From: Cellulosimicrobium sp. CUA-896
GTDB lineage: Bacteria; Actinomycetota; Actinomycetes; Actinomycetales; Cellulomonadaceae
DNA: 64,000 nt
NCBI RefSeq assembly: GCF_001942335.1
Contig: NZ_MKKH01000003.1
Location: 1-64,000, forward strand
Direction of reading: 5' to 3'
Position 1 is the stretch's first letter. Each line of letters opens with the position of its first letter. The notes under the pieces were generated by a model. The model was not told the origin of the DNA. It saw only the letters and a list, made by a program, of their open reading frames with translations, and did no database searches. A program made the translations under genes and the position numbers. This document shows, in pieces, positions 19,970 to 31,500 of this stretch.

Positions 19970-22244
19970 GTGACCGACCCGCTCGACCACGTCGACCCGT
20001 TCATCGGCACGGCGGCCACGGCCCTGCCCGGGCCCACCGGGCTCGCGGCGACGTGGTGGTCGCCCAAGCCGCAGGTCGGCAACACCCACCCCGGCGCGTG
20101 CCACCCGCTCGGCATGGTGTCGGCGTGCGCCTACTCCGGCGCTACCCCACCGGGTACGGCCGGTACGACATCGGGACCGAGGGCCTGCCCACGACGCTGC
20201 CCGCCCTCGCCGGGAGCAGCGGCGCGGGGACCGTGGCCTCCGGCGTCACGCACTTCCAGCAGTCCGGCACCGGGGCGATCCGCAAGTACTACAACTACCT
20301 GCGGGTCACGCCGATGCTCGAGCCGCTCGACGTGCTCGGCCGGACCTGGGACCTGCACGACGAGGTCGCCTCCCCGGGGTACTACGCCGCGACGCTCGGG
20401 AGCGGCATCCGCTGCGAGGTCACGGTCGGTCCGAAGAGCGCGGTCCACCGGTTCACGTTCCCCGCCCGTCCCGACGCCCGCGTCGTCGTCGACCTGTCGC
20501 TCGGCGGTCTCGCCATCCCGTTCGGCGCGACGATCCCGCTGCGTGCCCGCCTCGGCACGCTCGGGCCCGGCGCCGCGTACGGCGAGGTCGTCGTCGAGGG
20601 CGCGCCCCTCGCCGCGCACCTCGAGTGCGACGCGCCCCGCTGGCGCCAGCTGCTCTGGTACGACCGCCGACTCATGCCCGGCAGCACGCGGCTCGAGCTC
20701 GGCGACATCCGGCCGACCACGCTGCGCCCGTTCGGCCTCATGTGGGCCGGGCCCACCACCGAGGGCCAGGTGGTCGAGCTGCGGGTGGGGTTCTCGCTGC
20801 GGGGCACCGAGCGGGCACGCGACACGCTCGCCGCCGACTGCGGGCCCGGCCCGGTGAGCTTCACCGCCCGCCGGGCGAGGACCGCGGCCACCTGGCGCGA
20901 GCACCTGTCGCGGATCGAGGTGGACGGCGTCGACGACGAGCACCGCACGGTCCTGACCACCGCGCTCTACCACTCGCTGGTCAAGCCGTGCCTCGCGCCC
21001 GGCGAGAGCCCGTTCTGGCCCACCGACGGTCCGTTCGCGTTCGACCTGTCGACGATGTGGGACGTCTACCGCACGCAGCTGCCGCTCCTCACCACGTTCT
21101 GGCCGGAGCGGGCCGTCGAGCTCGCGACGGCGCTGCTGCACATCTGCGAGGAGGAGGGGAACTTCCCGATCGGCTACCGCATGGCGCGCGGCGCGGACCG
21201 CTTCTCCCGTCAGGCGAGCGCGCTCGCGCAGACCTTCCTCGCCGACCTGTGCGCGCTCGACCTCCCGGGGATCGACTGGGACTGGGCCCTGGTGCACATG
21301 CACGCCGACCTGCGCCGGACCTACGGCGAGGACTACCTCTTGCACGGCGTCGCGCACCCCGTCAGCCACACGCTCGACCTCGCGTTCGGCTACTGGTGCA
21401 CCGAACGCGTCGCCCGGCGCGTCGGCGACACCGCGCTGGCCGACGACCTGGCCCGGCACGCCGCCGGCTGGGTCGCCGCGTTCGACCCGGCGACGGGACT
21501 GCTGCGCGACTCCACGTTCTACGAGGGCGGACGCTGGAACTACTCGTTCCGGCTCGTGCACGACATGGCGGCACGCATCGCGCTGGCCGGCGGCGACGAC
21601 GCGTTCGTCGCGCTCCTCGACCGCTTCTTCGGGTACGGCGCCGCCCCCGTCACGCAGCCGGGCGAACGGCCCGGGGCGGCCGAGATGGAGGCCGGGTACG
21701 CGCTCGACCGGTTCGAGGGGCTGAACAACGAGCCCGACATGGACGCCCCGTGGGCCTACCACTACGCCGGGAGGCCGGACCGGACCGCCGAGGTCGTCCA
21801 CGCGGCCGTGCAGCAGCGGTTCGGCACCGGACCCGGCGGCCTGCCGGGCAACGACGACTCCGGCGGGCTCAGCTCCTGGTACGTGTGGGCGTCGCTCGGG
21901 CTGTTCCCCGTCGCGGGCCAGAGCCTCTTCCTCGTCAACACCCCCGCGTACGCCGAGTCGCGCCTCCACGTCCCGGGCGGCGTCCTCACCGTCGAGACCA
22001 CGGGGTTCGTCCCCCCGGGGCCCCGCAGCGCCCCGCAGTACGTGCGAGCGGCCTGGTTCGACGGCCGCCCCCTGCCCGCCTCGTGGTTGCCGGCGTCGCG
22101 GGTGCGCGCCGGCGGCCGGCTCCTGCTCGAGCTGGGCACGGAGCCCGGCGGCTGGGGCACCGCGCCCGACGACCGGCCCCCCTCGTTCCCGCCGCGCCCG
22201 CGGCGCGGTCCCACCCCCACCACCGACCCCCGGGAGACGCCATC
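19970..22244 (+). CDS. GH92 family alpha-mannosidase, one frameshift
   Basis: Exo-acting, Ca2+-dependent alpha-mannosidase of family GH92, about 757 aa. The start is GTG at 19970 (VTDPLDHVDPFIGT) with GGAAGGGG eight bases upstream. Family landmarks are VDPFIGT, GNTHPGACHPLGM, the active-site CEEEGNFPIGYR segment, NEPDMDAPWAYHY, and GNDDSGGLSSWYVWASLGLFP near the C-terminus. No signal peptide is seen, so it probably acts in the cytoplasm on imported manno-oligosaccharides. One base is missing near 20139. As given, the frame runs without a stop into the next gene; removing one C at 22244 restores a TGA stop overlapping an ATG, so I place the end there. Confidence 0.87.
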
Positions 22245-23567
22245 GACCCCCACCGACGCCGCCCGCGACCGCCGCCTCGTCATCGTCGTCCGCGCCGACC
22301 CCGTCATCTGCGGCCACTCCGGCGAGGCGCGCCACCTCGCCGAGGCCGCCCTGGACCGCGGCTTCACCGACGTCCGCATCGTCACCTGGCCCGTCGAGCG
22401 TCTCGAGGAGGCGGGCCTCCGCTCAAGCCGCTGGACGCCGTCCTGCCGTACAGCCCCGGCATCACCGTCGAACGCCCGGCCCCCGTCGGCGACTACAAGG
22501 TCCCCGACGGCCGCTATCTCGCGGGCATCACCGGCCGACTCGTCGAGCTGTTCACCGACGGCGTCCCGACCGTGTGCCTCTCGCTGTACCTCAGCCCCCA
22601 CACCACCGCCGTCTCCGACGCCGTACGGGTGGCCCGCAGCACCGGGCTGCCGGTCGACGTCGCGACCGTCGCCGAGGCCGTCGGCTCGGACGTCACCCAC
22701 GTCGTGCGCTCGTGCGTCGAGCAGGGCCGCTTCGGCGCGGCGGCCCACGTCCTCGCCGACTACCTCGGCAACGACCTGTGCGTCGCGGTCTCGCGGTACA
22801 CGCGCGACCTCGTCGTCGCGTGCGCCCAGGAGGTCGACGACCGGCACGGGACGTTCTTCGCCGCGCAGTGCCGCGAACGCGTGCAGGTCTCGTACCCGGC
22901 CGTCGACACCGGTGCGTGGACGGACCTCGACCCCGCCCGCACCGCCGCGGTCCTCGACCGGCGCGGCCTCACCGCGGAGGGCTACGTCCTGTACCTGTCG
23001 CGGCTCGCCTCCGCGAAGGGCGTCGACGACCTGATCGGGGGGTTCGCGGCGTCGGGCGCCCCGGCCACCCACCGGCTCGTCGTCGCGGGGCGCGGCCCCG
23101 AGGAGGCGGAGCTGCGCGCGCTGGCCGCCGCGACCGACGTGGCGGACCGCATCGACTTCCTCGACGACGTCGACGACGCCGAGAAGCCGCACCTCATGGC
23201 GGCCAGCGCGGCGTTCGTGCTGCCGAGCAGGCCGCAGCCCGAGTTCGTCGAGACGTTCGGCATCGCTCTCGTGGAGTCGATGCTCGCGGGCGGCGGCCCG
23301 GTGATCACGACCGCGACCGGCGGGATCGGCGAGGCCGTCGGCCCGCACGCGACGATCGTGCCGACCGCGGACCCCGCCGCCGTCGCGCAGGCCCTCGACA
23401 CGGTGCTCGCGACCCCTCCCGCGGACCGCGAGCGGGCCCGTCTCGCCGCGCGGGCGTACGCGCTGCAGTTCGACCGGGCGCAGGTGCTCGACCGGATGCT
23501 CCGCGCGCTAGCGCTGACCCCGGACGCGCCGTCCTGGCTGACCCCGTGGCAGCCCGCTGCCGTGTGA
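22242..23567 (+). CDS. GT4-type glycosyltransferase, one frameshift
   Basis: GT-B-fold glycosyltransferase, about 441 aa. The N-terminal Rossmann half begins LVIVVRADPVICGHSGEARH. The C-terminal half has YLSRLASAKGVDDLIGGF and the nucleotide-sugar-binding E-x7-E motif in ETFGIALVE, as in GT4 retaining enzymes. The likely native start is ATG at 22242, visible only if the extra C at 22244 is removed; GGGAGA precedes it by six bases. Without that correction it is fused to the GH92 gene through a Pro/Arg-rich stretch that looks like translated spacer. A second frame break near 22423 is CCC read as CC. Donor and acceptor are unknown; pairing with a mannosidase suggests mannose-containing glycans. 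Confidence 0.82.
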   Translation: MDPHRRRPRPPPRHRRPRRPRHLRPLRRGAPPRRGRPGPRLHRRPHRHLARRASRGGGPPLKPLDAVLPYSPGITVERPAPVGDYKVPDGRYLAGITGRLVELFTDGVPTVCLSLYLSPHTTAVSDAVRVARSTGLPVDVATVAEAVGSDVTHVVRSCVEQGRFGAAAHVLADYLGNDLCVAVSRYTRDLVVACAQEVDDRHGTFFAAQCRERVQVSYPAVDTGAWTDLDPARTAAVLDRRGLTAEGYVLYLSRLASAKGVDDLIGGFAASGAPATHRLVVAGRGPEEAELRALAAATDVADRIDFLDDVDDAEKPHLMAASAAFVLPSRPQPEFVETFGIALVESMLAGGGPVITTATGGIGEAVGPHATIVPTADPAAVAQALDTVLATPPADRERARLAARAYALQFDRAQVLDRMLRALALTPDAPSWLTPWQPAAV

Positions 23568-23583
23568 GCGGCGGCACGGACGA

Positions 23584-23627
23584 CGACGCCCGGGTCGCGG
23601 CACGTGCGGTGCGCCACCCGGGCGTCG
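23584..23627. terminator. Bidirectional hairpin terminator
   Basis: CGACGCCCGGGT and ACCCGGGCGTCG pair perfectly over 12 bp around a 20-base loop. It lies in the convergent gap between the glycosyltransferase and pyk, so it probably serves both. Confidence 0.75.
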
Positions 23628-23656
23628 CTGCGCGCACCCTCACGGGTGCGACGAGG

Positions 23657-25086
23657 TCACTTCCGCGTGTCGGAGTGGTCGCCGATCTTGTGCACGAGGA
23701 TCGAGTTCGTCGTGCCCGGCTGACCCACCGGCGCGCCGGAGACGACGACGACCAGGTCGCCGACCTCGGCGAGCCCGTTGGCCTGGAGCGTCGTGTCGAC
23801 CTGGCCCACCATCGCGTCGGTGTTCTCGACCTCGGGGACCTGGTACGTCTGCGTGCCCCACGAGAGCGACAGCACGTTGCGCACGTGCTCGCGCGGCGTG
23901 AACGCCAGCAGCGGGATCGACGAGCGCAGGCGCGACATGCGGCGCGCCGAGTCGCCGGACTGCGTGAACGTGACGAGGTACTTCACGCCGAGGATCTCGC
24001 CGATCTCCGCCGCCGCGCGCGTGATCGCACCGCCCCGGGTGTGAGGGGTCGACCCGAGGGGGGCGATGCGCTCGCGGCCCGCCTCCTCGGTGGCCTCGAT
24101 GATGCGCGCCATGGTCTGCACCGTGACGATCGGGTAGTCCCCGACGCTCGTCTCGCCCGAGAGCATGACCGCGTCCGCGCCGTCGAGCACCGCGTTGGCG
24201 CAGTCGGACGCCTCGGCGCGCGTCGGGCGGGGGTTGGTCGTCATCGACTCGAGGACCTGCGTCGCGACGATCACCGGCTTCGCGTTGCGACGGGCGAGCT
24301 CGACGATGCGCTTCTGCACGAGCGGGACCTGCTCGAGCGGCAGCTCGACCGCGAGGTCGCCGCGGGCCACCATCACGCCGTCGAACGCGTCGACGATCTC
24401 GGCGAGGTTCTCGACCGCCTGCGGCTTCTCGATCTTGGCGACGACGGGGACCGTGCGGCCCTCCTCCGCCATGATCTGCGCGACGTCGTCGAAGTCCTTC
24501 GCGGACCGCACGAACGACAGGGCGATGAAGTCGGCGCCGAGGCGCAGCGCCCAGCGCAGGTCCTCGCGGTCCTTGTCGGACAGCGCCGGCACGGAGACCG
24601 CGACGCCCGGGAGGTTGAGGCCCTTGTTGTTGGACACGGGGCCCGCGACCTCGACGCGCGTCACGACGCGCGGGCCGTCGACGGCGGTGACCCGCACGAG
24701 CACCTTGCCGTCGTCGATGAGGATCGGGTCGCCGACGCGGGCGTCGCCCGGCAGGCCCTTGTGGGTCGTGGAGACGAGCTCCTTGGTCCCCACGACGTCC
24801 TCGGTCGTGATGGTGAACTCGTCGCCGACCTCGAGCCAGTGCTTCTCGTCGCCGGCGAACCGGCCGAGACGGATCTTGGGACCCTGGAGGTCGACGAGCA
24901 CGGCGACCGACCGGCCCGACGCTCCGCCGCGGCGCGCACGCCGTGGTAGACGGCCTCGTGCTCCTCGGCGCTGCCGTGGCTGCGGTTGATCCGGGCGACG
25001 TCCATACCGGCGTCGACCAGCGCCCGGAGCTGCTCCGGCGACTCGGTCGCGGGTCCGATGGTGCAGACGATCTTTGCTCTGCGCAT
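23657..25086 (-). CDS. pyk: Pyruvate kinase, one frameshift
   Basis: Transfers phosphate from phosphoenolpyruvate to ADP, the last step of glycolysis. Repaired length is 476 aa. The N-terminus MRRAKIVCTIGPATES, the metal-binding MVARGDLAVE, the active-site Lys in VAKIEKPQ, and ATQVLESM with the following PTRAE are all present. The allosteric C-terminal domain is complete (VPEVENTDAMV, VVSGAPVG). Where many enzymes read NFSHG this one has NRSHGS. One base is missing near 24927, in VRAAAEASGRS. It follows gltD on the same strand after about 110 bases and may have its own promoter there. Confidence 0.96.
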
Positions 25087-25195
25087 ATCTCCAGCCTCTA
25101 GTTGTCGGTCCGGCGACGAGCCGGCCGTCGCGGGGTGCCCCTCCCAAGGATGCCCCGCACATCGTCCCGGCGCCGGGCACGGCGCCGGGTGAACG

Positions 25196-26661
25196 TCAGG
25201 CGCGCAGCGACACGGTGCTCGCGCGAACCGGAGCCGGGAGCTCCGTACCGCCCTGGAGGTAGGCGTCGACGGACGCCGCCGCCGCCCGGCCCTCGGCGAT
25301 CGCCCACACGATGAGCGACTGCCCGCGGCCCGCGTCCCCCGCCACGAAGACGCCGGGCAGCGTCGACGCGAAGTCGTCGTCGCGCTCCACGAGCCCGCGC
25401 GGCGTGAGTCCCGCCGCGGCCTGCTCCGTGAGCGTCCCCGTCTCCGGGCCGGTGAACCCCATCGCCACGAGCACGAGGTCCGCCGGGATCTCGCGCTCGG
25501 TGCCCGCGCGGGGGGCGCGGCGCCCGTCCGGCAGGTACTCCGTCTCCGCGACGCGCAGCGCCCGGACGTTCCCCGAGGCGTCGCCGAGGAACTCCACGGT
25601 CGAGGCCAGGTACTCCCGCTCGCCGCCCTCCTCGTGCGAGGACGAGACCTCGAACACGATCGGGTCGGTCGGCCACGGCTGGTTCGCCGGGCGCTCGAGC
25701 GGCGGCTGCTTGCCGATCGCGAGCGTCGTGACGCTCGCGGCGCCCTGACGCAGCGAGGTGCCGAGGCAGTCCGACCCCGTGTCGCCGCCGCCGATGACGA
25801 TCACGTGCTTGCCCGTCGCGGTGATCTGGTCCGCGACCTCGTGGCCCGCGACGACCGCGTTGGCCTGGTGCAGGAACTCCATGGCGAAGTGGACGCCGCC
25901 GAGCTCCCGGCCGGGGATCGGCAGGTCCCGCGGCACGGTCGCGCCGGTCGCGACCACGACGGCGTCGTAGCGCGCCCGCAGCTCGTCCCAGGTGATGTCC
26001 ACGCCGATCTCGACGCCCGGGCGGAACCGCGTGCCCTCCGCCTCCATCTGCGCGATGCGACGGTCGATGTGGACCTTCTCGAGCTTGAAGTCGGGGATGC
26101 CGTAGCGCAGCAGCCCGCCGATGGCGTCGTCCCGCTCGTACACGGCCACCGTGTGACCGGCCCGCGTGAGCTGCTGCGCGGCGGCGAGCCCCGCCGGGCC
26201 GGAGCCGACCACGGCCACGGTCCAGCCGGTCAGGCGCTGCGGCACCTGCGGCGTCACGTACCCGCGGGCGAACGCCTCGTCGATGATCGAGACCTCGACG
26301 TTCTTGATCGTCACCGCCGGCTGGTTGATGCCGAGCACGCAGCTCGACTCGCACGGCGCCGGGCACACGCGACCGGTGAACTCCGGGAAGTTGTTCGTCG
26401 CGTGGAGCCGGTCGATCGCGTCGGCCCACTGCTCGCGGTAGACGAGGTCGTTCACTCGGGGATGAGGTTCCCCAGCGGGCAGCCCTGGTGGCAGAACGGG
26501 ATGCCGCAGTCCATGCAGCGACCTGCCTGCTCCTTGAGGAAGACCTGCCCCTCCTCGAGGTGCGCGTGCACGTCCTTCCAGTCGCGCAGGCGCACGGCCA
26601 CGGGCCGGTTCGGCGGGAGCTCGCGCTCGCGCACCTTCAGAAAGCCACGGGGGTCAGCCAC
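25196..26661 (-). CDS. gltD: Glutamate synthase, small (NADPH) subunit, one frameshift
   Basis: Beta subunit of NADPH-dependent GOGAT: takes electrons from NADPH through FAD and passes them via iron-sulphur clusters to GltB. About 488 aa repaired. The N-terminal cysteine clusters are CMDCGIPFCHQGCPLGN and CPAPCESSCVLGI; the FAD site is VVGSGPAGLAAAQ and the NADPH site VIGGGDTGSDC. The true start is the GTG at 26661 (VADPRGFL), overlapping the end of gltB by eight bases, with GGAGG upstream. A missing G near 26455 (GG read as G) turns a Trp codon into an apparent stop after NLIPE, so the gene looks split when it is not. Confidence 0.95.
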
Positions 26662-29600
26662 GGGCCACCTCCAGAATCTGGTCCCACACGCCCGGCGCGG
26701 CCGGGTCGAGCCCCGCCGACTCCGCCTTGTCCAGCGCGGAGCGCATGCGGGCGAAGTCGGTCGGCAGGACGCGGGTGAAGCGTCGCGCCGCCGCGGGGAA
26801 GTCGGCGAGGAGCTCGGCCGCGAGCGGCGAGCCGGTCTCCTCGTGGTGCCGGCGCACGAGCGTCTCGACGAACGACACCTCGTCGTCCTCGAGCGGGCCG
26901 AGGCCCAGCTCACCGGTCGTGAGCGCGGCCGTGTTGACCGCCTCCTCGCGCAGGTCGAGCACGTACGCGGTCCCGCCCGACATGCCGGCACCGAAGTTGC
27001 GCCCGGTCGGTCCGAGGACGAGGACCGTGCCTCCGGTCATGTACTCGCAGGCGTGGTCGCCCACGCCCTCGACGACGAGCGTCGCGCCCGAGTTGCGCAC
27101 GCCGAAGCGCTCGCCGACCCGCCCGCGCAGGAGGACCTCTCCCGACGTCGCGCCGTACCCGATGACGTTGCCCGCGATGACGTTGCTCGAACCCGTGAGG
27201 ACCGCGTTGCGGTCGGGCCGGACGACGATGCGTCCGCCGGACAGGCCCTTGCCGACGTAGTCGTTCGCGTCGCCGAACAGGCGCAGCGTGATGCCGCGCG
27301 GCACGAAGGCGCCGAACGACTGGCCGGCGGACCCGGTGAGCGTGACGTCGATCGTGTCGTCGGGCAGGCCCTCGCCGCGGTAGCGCTTCGTCACCTCGTG
27401 ACCGAGCATCGTCCCGACCGTGCGGTTGACGTTGCGCACGGGCAGCGCGATGCGCACCGGCTCGCGCCGCTCGAGGGCGTCGGCGGCGAGCGCGACGAGC
27501 TGGTTGTCCAGGGCCTTGTCCAGGCCGTGGTCCTGCGTCGTCGTGTTGCGCAGCGACGAGCCCTCGACGGGCACGGGCTTCTCGAGCACCGGCCCGAGGT
27601 CGAGCCCCTGGGCCTTCCAGTGGTCGACGGCCCGGCGCGTGTCGAGCAGCTCGACGTGGCCCACCGCCTCCTCGACGCTCCGGAAGCCCAGGCGCGCGAG
27701 GTACTCGCGGACCTCCTCGGCGATGAACTCGAAGAAGTTCACGACGAACTCGGGCTTGCCCGTGAACCGCGCGCGCATCGACGTGGCCCACCGCCTCCTC
27801 GACGCTCCGGAAGCCCAGGCGCGCGAGGTACTCGCGGACCTCCTCGGCGATGAACTCGAAGAAGTTCACGACGAACTCGGGCTTGCCCGTGAACCGCGCG
27901 CGCAGCTCGGGGTTCTGGGTCGCGACGCCAACCGGGCACGTGTCCAGGTGGCAGACGCGCATCATGACGCAGCCCGAGACGACCATCGGGGCGGTCGCGA
28001 AGCCGAACTCCTCCGCCCCGAGCAGCGCCGCCACGACGACGTCGCGGCCGGTCTTCATCTGCCCGTCGACCTGCACGACGATCCGGTCGCGCAGGTTGTT
28101 CAGCACGAGCGTCTGCTGCGTCTCGGCGAGGCCGATCTCCCAGGGCGTGCCCGCGTGCTTGAGCGACGTCAGCGGGCTCGCGCCGTGCCGCCGTCGTGCC
28201 CCGAGATGAGGACGACGTCCGCGTGCGCCTTGGACACGCCGGTCGCCACGGTCCCGACGCCGAACTCGGAGACGAGCTTGACGTGGACGCGCGCCGACGG
28301 GTTGGCGTTCTTCGCGTCGTGGATGAGCTGCGCGAGGTCCTCGATCGAGTAGATGTCGTGGTGCGGCGGCGGCGAGATGAGGCCGACGCCCGGGGTCGAG
28401 TGCCGGGTCTTCGCCACCCACGGGTACACCTTGTGCCCGGGCAGCTGACCGCCCTCGCCCGGCTTGGCCCCCTGCGCGAGCTTGATCTGGATGTCGTCGG
28501 CGTTCGTCAGGTACTCGCTCGTGACGCCGAAGCGTCCCGACGCGATCTGCTTGACGCGCGACCGGCGCTCGGGGTCGTACAGGCGCTCGGCGTCCTCGCC
28601 CCCCTCGCCCGTGTTCGAGCGGCCGCCGAGCCGGTTCATGGCGACGGCGAGCGTCTCGTGGGCCTCGGCGGAGATGGAGCCGTACGACATGGCGCCCGTG
28701 TTGAACCGCTTGACGATCTCGCTCACCGGCTCGACCTCGTCGAGCGGCACGGCGGGGCGCTCGCCCTCGCGCAGCGCGAGCAGGCCGCGCAGCGTCATGA
28801 GTCGCGAGGACTGCTCGTCGACGCGGTGCGTGTACTGGCGGAAGATGTCGAAACGGCGCTCGCGCGTCGAGTGCTGGAGCCGGAACACCGTCTCCGGGTC
28901 GAAGAGGTGCTCCTCGCCGTCGCGACGCCACTGGTACTCGCCGCCCGTCGCGAGGCTGACGTGCGCCTGGTGGTTGCCGGACGCCGGGTACGCCTCGGCG
29001 TGCCGGGCCGCGACCTCGGCCGCGATGACGTCGAGACCGACGCCGCCGAGCCGGGACGTCGTGCCGGCGAAGTAGTCGTGCACGAGGTCGTGCGACAGCC
29101 CGACGGCCTCGAACACCTGGGCACCGCGGTACGACGAGATGGTCGAGATCCCCATCTTGCTCATGACCTTGAGCACGCCCTTGCCGAGCGCCTTGATGAG
29201 GTTGGCGACCGCCTTCTGCGGGTCGACGCCGAGGTAGCCGCGGCGCGCGAGGTCCTCGACGGTCTCCATCGCGAGGTAGGGGTTGACCGCGGCCGCGCCG
29301 TACCCGATGAGCAGCGCGACGTGGTGCGTCTCGCGCACGTCGCCCGCCTCGACGACGAGCGACACCTGGGTGCGCGTGTGCCGGCGCAGCAGGTGGTGGT
29401 GCACGGCGCTCGACAGCAGCAGCGACGGGATCGGCGCGAGGTCGGAGTCGGAGTCGCGGTCCGAGAGCACGATGAAGCTCGCGCCGGCCTCGACGTGCGC
29501 GTCGACCTCGGCGAAGATCTCCTGCAGCCGCGCGAGCAGCGCCTCTCCCCCGCCGGAGACGCGGTACAGGCCCTTGACCGTGACGGAGCGGAAGGTCCCC

Positions 29601-31361
29601 GCCAGGCGCGGGTCCTTGTCGACGCGGATGATCTTCGCGAGCTGGTCGTTGTCGAGCACCGGGAAGGGCAGGACGAGCTTGCGGGCGTGGTCCGGGGTGT
29701 CGACGAGCAGGTTCGGCTCGGGGCCGATCGCGCCGCCGATCGACGTGACCAGCTCCTCGCGGATCGCGTCGAGCGGCGGGTTCGTCACCTGCGCGAACAT
29801 CTGCGTGAAGTAGTCGAAGAGCAGGCGGGGACGCTCGGACAGCACGGCGATCGGCGTGTCGGTGCCCATGGCGCCGAGCGGCTCGGCGCCGGTGTTGCCC
29901 ATGGGCGTGAGGATGACCTTGAGCTCCTCCTCCGTGTAGCCGAACGCGCGCTGGCGCCGCTGCACGGACGCGGGGCTGTGCGCGACGTGCTCGCGCTCGG
30001 GGAGCTGGTCCAGGTACACCGAGTTCTCGGCGACCCAGCCGCGTAGGGGCGCTGGGCGGCGAGCTGCGCCTTGATCTCCTCGTCCTCGATGATCCGGCCC
30101 TGGCCCGTGTCCACGAGGAACATGCGGCCCGGCTCGAGCCGGCCCTTGCGCACGATCGTCGCCGGGTCGAGGTCGAGCACGCCGGCCTCGCTCGCGAGCA
30201 CGACGAGCCCGTCCTCGGTGACCCAGTAGCGTCCGGGGCGCAGCCCGTTGCGGTCGAGCACCGCGCCGATGAGCGTCCCGTCCGTGAAGTTCAGGCACGC
30301 CGGCCCGTCCCACGGCTCCATGAGCGTCGCGTGGTACTCGTAGACGCCCGCAGGTCGGGGTCCATGTCGGCGTTGTTCTCCCACGCCTCCGGGATCATCA
30401 TGAGCACCGCGTGCGGCAGCGGACGGCCCGACAGGTGCAGCAGCTCCAGCACCTCGTCGAAACTCGCGGAGTCGCTCGAGCCGTCGGAGCACACCGGCAG
30501 CAGCGGGGCGAGGTCGCCGAGCACGTCGGACGCGAGGGTCCCCTCGCGCGCGGCCATCCAGTTGCGGTTGCCGCGCACGGTGTTGATCTCGCCGTTGTGC
30601 GCGATCGACCGGAACGGCTGCGCGAGCGGCCAGGACGGGAACGTGTTGGTCGAGAAGCGCGAGTGCACGAGCGCGATCTCGCTCGCGTAGCGCGGGTCGG
30701 ACAGGTCCGGGAAGAACGGCTCGAGCTGTGCCGTGGTGAGCATGCCCTTGTACGTCAGCGTGCGCGCGGACAGCGAGGCGAAGAACAGGCCGAGCTCGTT
30801 CTCCGCGCGCTTGCGCAGCCGGTACGCGCGGCGGTCGAGGTCGATGCCGGCGAGCTCGCGCGCCGGGTCGGCGACGACGAGCTGGCGGAACACCGGCATG
30901 GAGGCGCGCGCGGACGGGCCGACGAGGTCGGCGGTCACCGGGACGTCGCGCCACGCGAGGACGTCGAGCTTCTCCTCGGCGGCGATGGCCTCGACCCCGC
31001 GGACGGCCGCCTGCGCGGCGTGCGCGTCCTGCGGCAGGAACGCGGTGCCGATCGCGTAGTGCCCCGCCGGGGGCAGCTCGGCGTCGACGACGTCGCGGAC
31101 GAACGCGTCGGGGATCTGCGTGAGGATCCCTGCGCCGTCGCCGCTGTTCTCCTCGGCGCCGACGGCGCCGCGGTGGTCGAGGTTGAGCAGGGCCGTGAGC
31201 CCCGCGTCAACGATGTCGCGCCCGGGCGTGCCTCGCAGCGTCGCCACGAAGGCGACGCCGCAGGCGTCGTGCTCGGCGGCGGGGTCGTACAGACCGTGAG
31301 CCGTGGGAGGAACGGCCAGGGCGGGTGCCCGGTGCTCGTCCCGATACTGCGGCGTGGTCAT
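26654..31361 (-). CDS. gltB: Glutamate synthase, large subunit; three frameshifts and a duplication
   Basis: Alpha subunit of GOGAT: splits glutamine and makes two glutamates from 2-oxoglutarate, the main ammonium-assimilation route with glutamine synthetase. About 1,528 aa once repaired, the normal size. Domains in order: class II amidotransferase with the nucleophile Cys in [10 protein letters not shown]; a central domain; the FMN-binding synthase domain with the 3Fe-4S motif [15 protein letters not shown]; and the GxGxG domain. Single missing bases lie near 30352, 30043 and 28186, and an exact 127-bp tandem duplication at 27651-27904 shifts the frame again. The start is the ATG at 31361 ([10 protein letters not shown]). 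Co-transcribed with gltD. Confidence 0.95.
27651..27904. repeat. Exact 127-bp tandem duplication inside gltB
   Basis: Bases 27651-27777 recur without a mismatch at 27778-27904. The unit encodes the [14 protein letters not shown] to EEAVGHV stretch of GltB; 127 is not a multiple of three, so the second copy is out of frame. One copy gives a normal protein. A perfect repeat of this exact length is what results when two contigs ending in a shared 127-base overlap are joined without trimming it. Confidence 0.95.
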
Positions 31362-31381
31362 CAACACCGTCCTCACAGGCG

Positions 31382-31400
31382 CCCGGCCGCGAGGGCCGGG
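31382..31400. other. Hairpin in the gltB leader
   Basis: CCCGGCC and GGCCGGG pair perfectly around a five-base loop, about 20 bases upstream of the gltB start and downstream of lgt. It could be the lgt terminator or a leader structure of gltB. No T-run follows. Confidence 0.4.
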
Positions 31401-31500
31401 CTGCTTCCAGCTGGGGGGATTTCGGGACGTCTTCGGCCCTACGGACATGGCGGAACTCGCCGGGCGGTCGCCCGGTGGTCCGACTACGGGTGACGGATGC

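Noticed and set aside
25196..26457. A shorter gltD starting at 26455
   Set aside because: It would lack the first cysteine cluster. A single missing G near 26455 explains the apparent stop and restores the usual N-terminus and overlap with gltB.
26654..31361. gltB as a pseudogene, or programmed frameshifting in gltB, polA and trpE
   Set aside because: There are too many shifts, nearly all single-base losses often in G/C runs, with no slippery heptamers or pseudoknots; core metabolic genes are affected alike.
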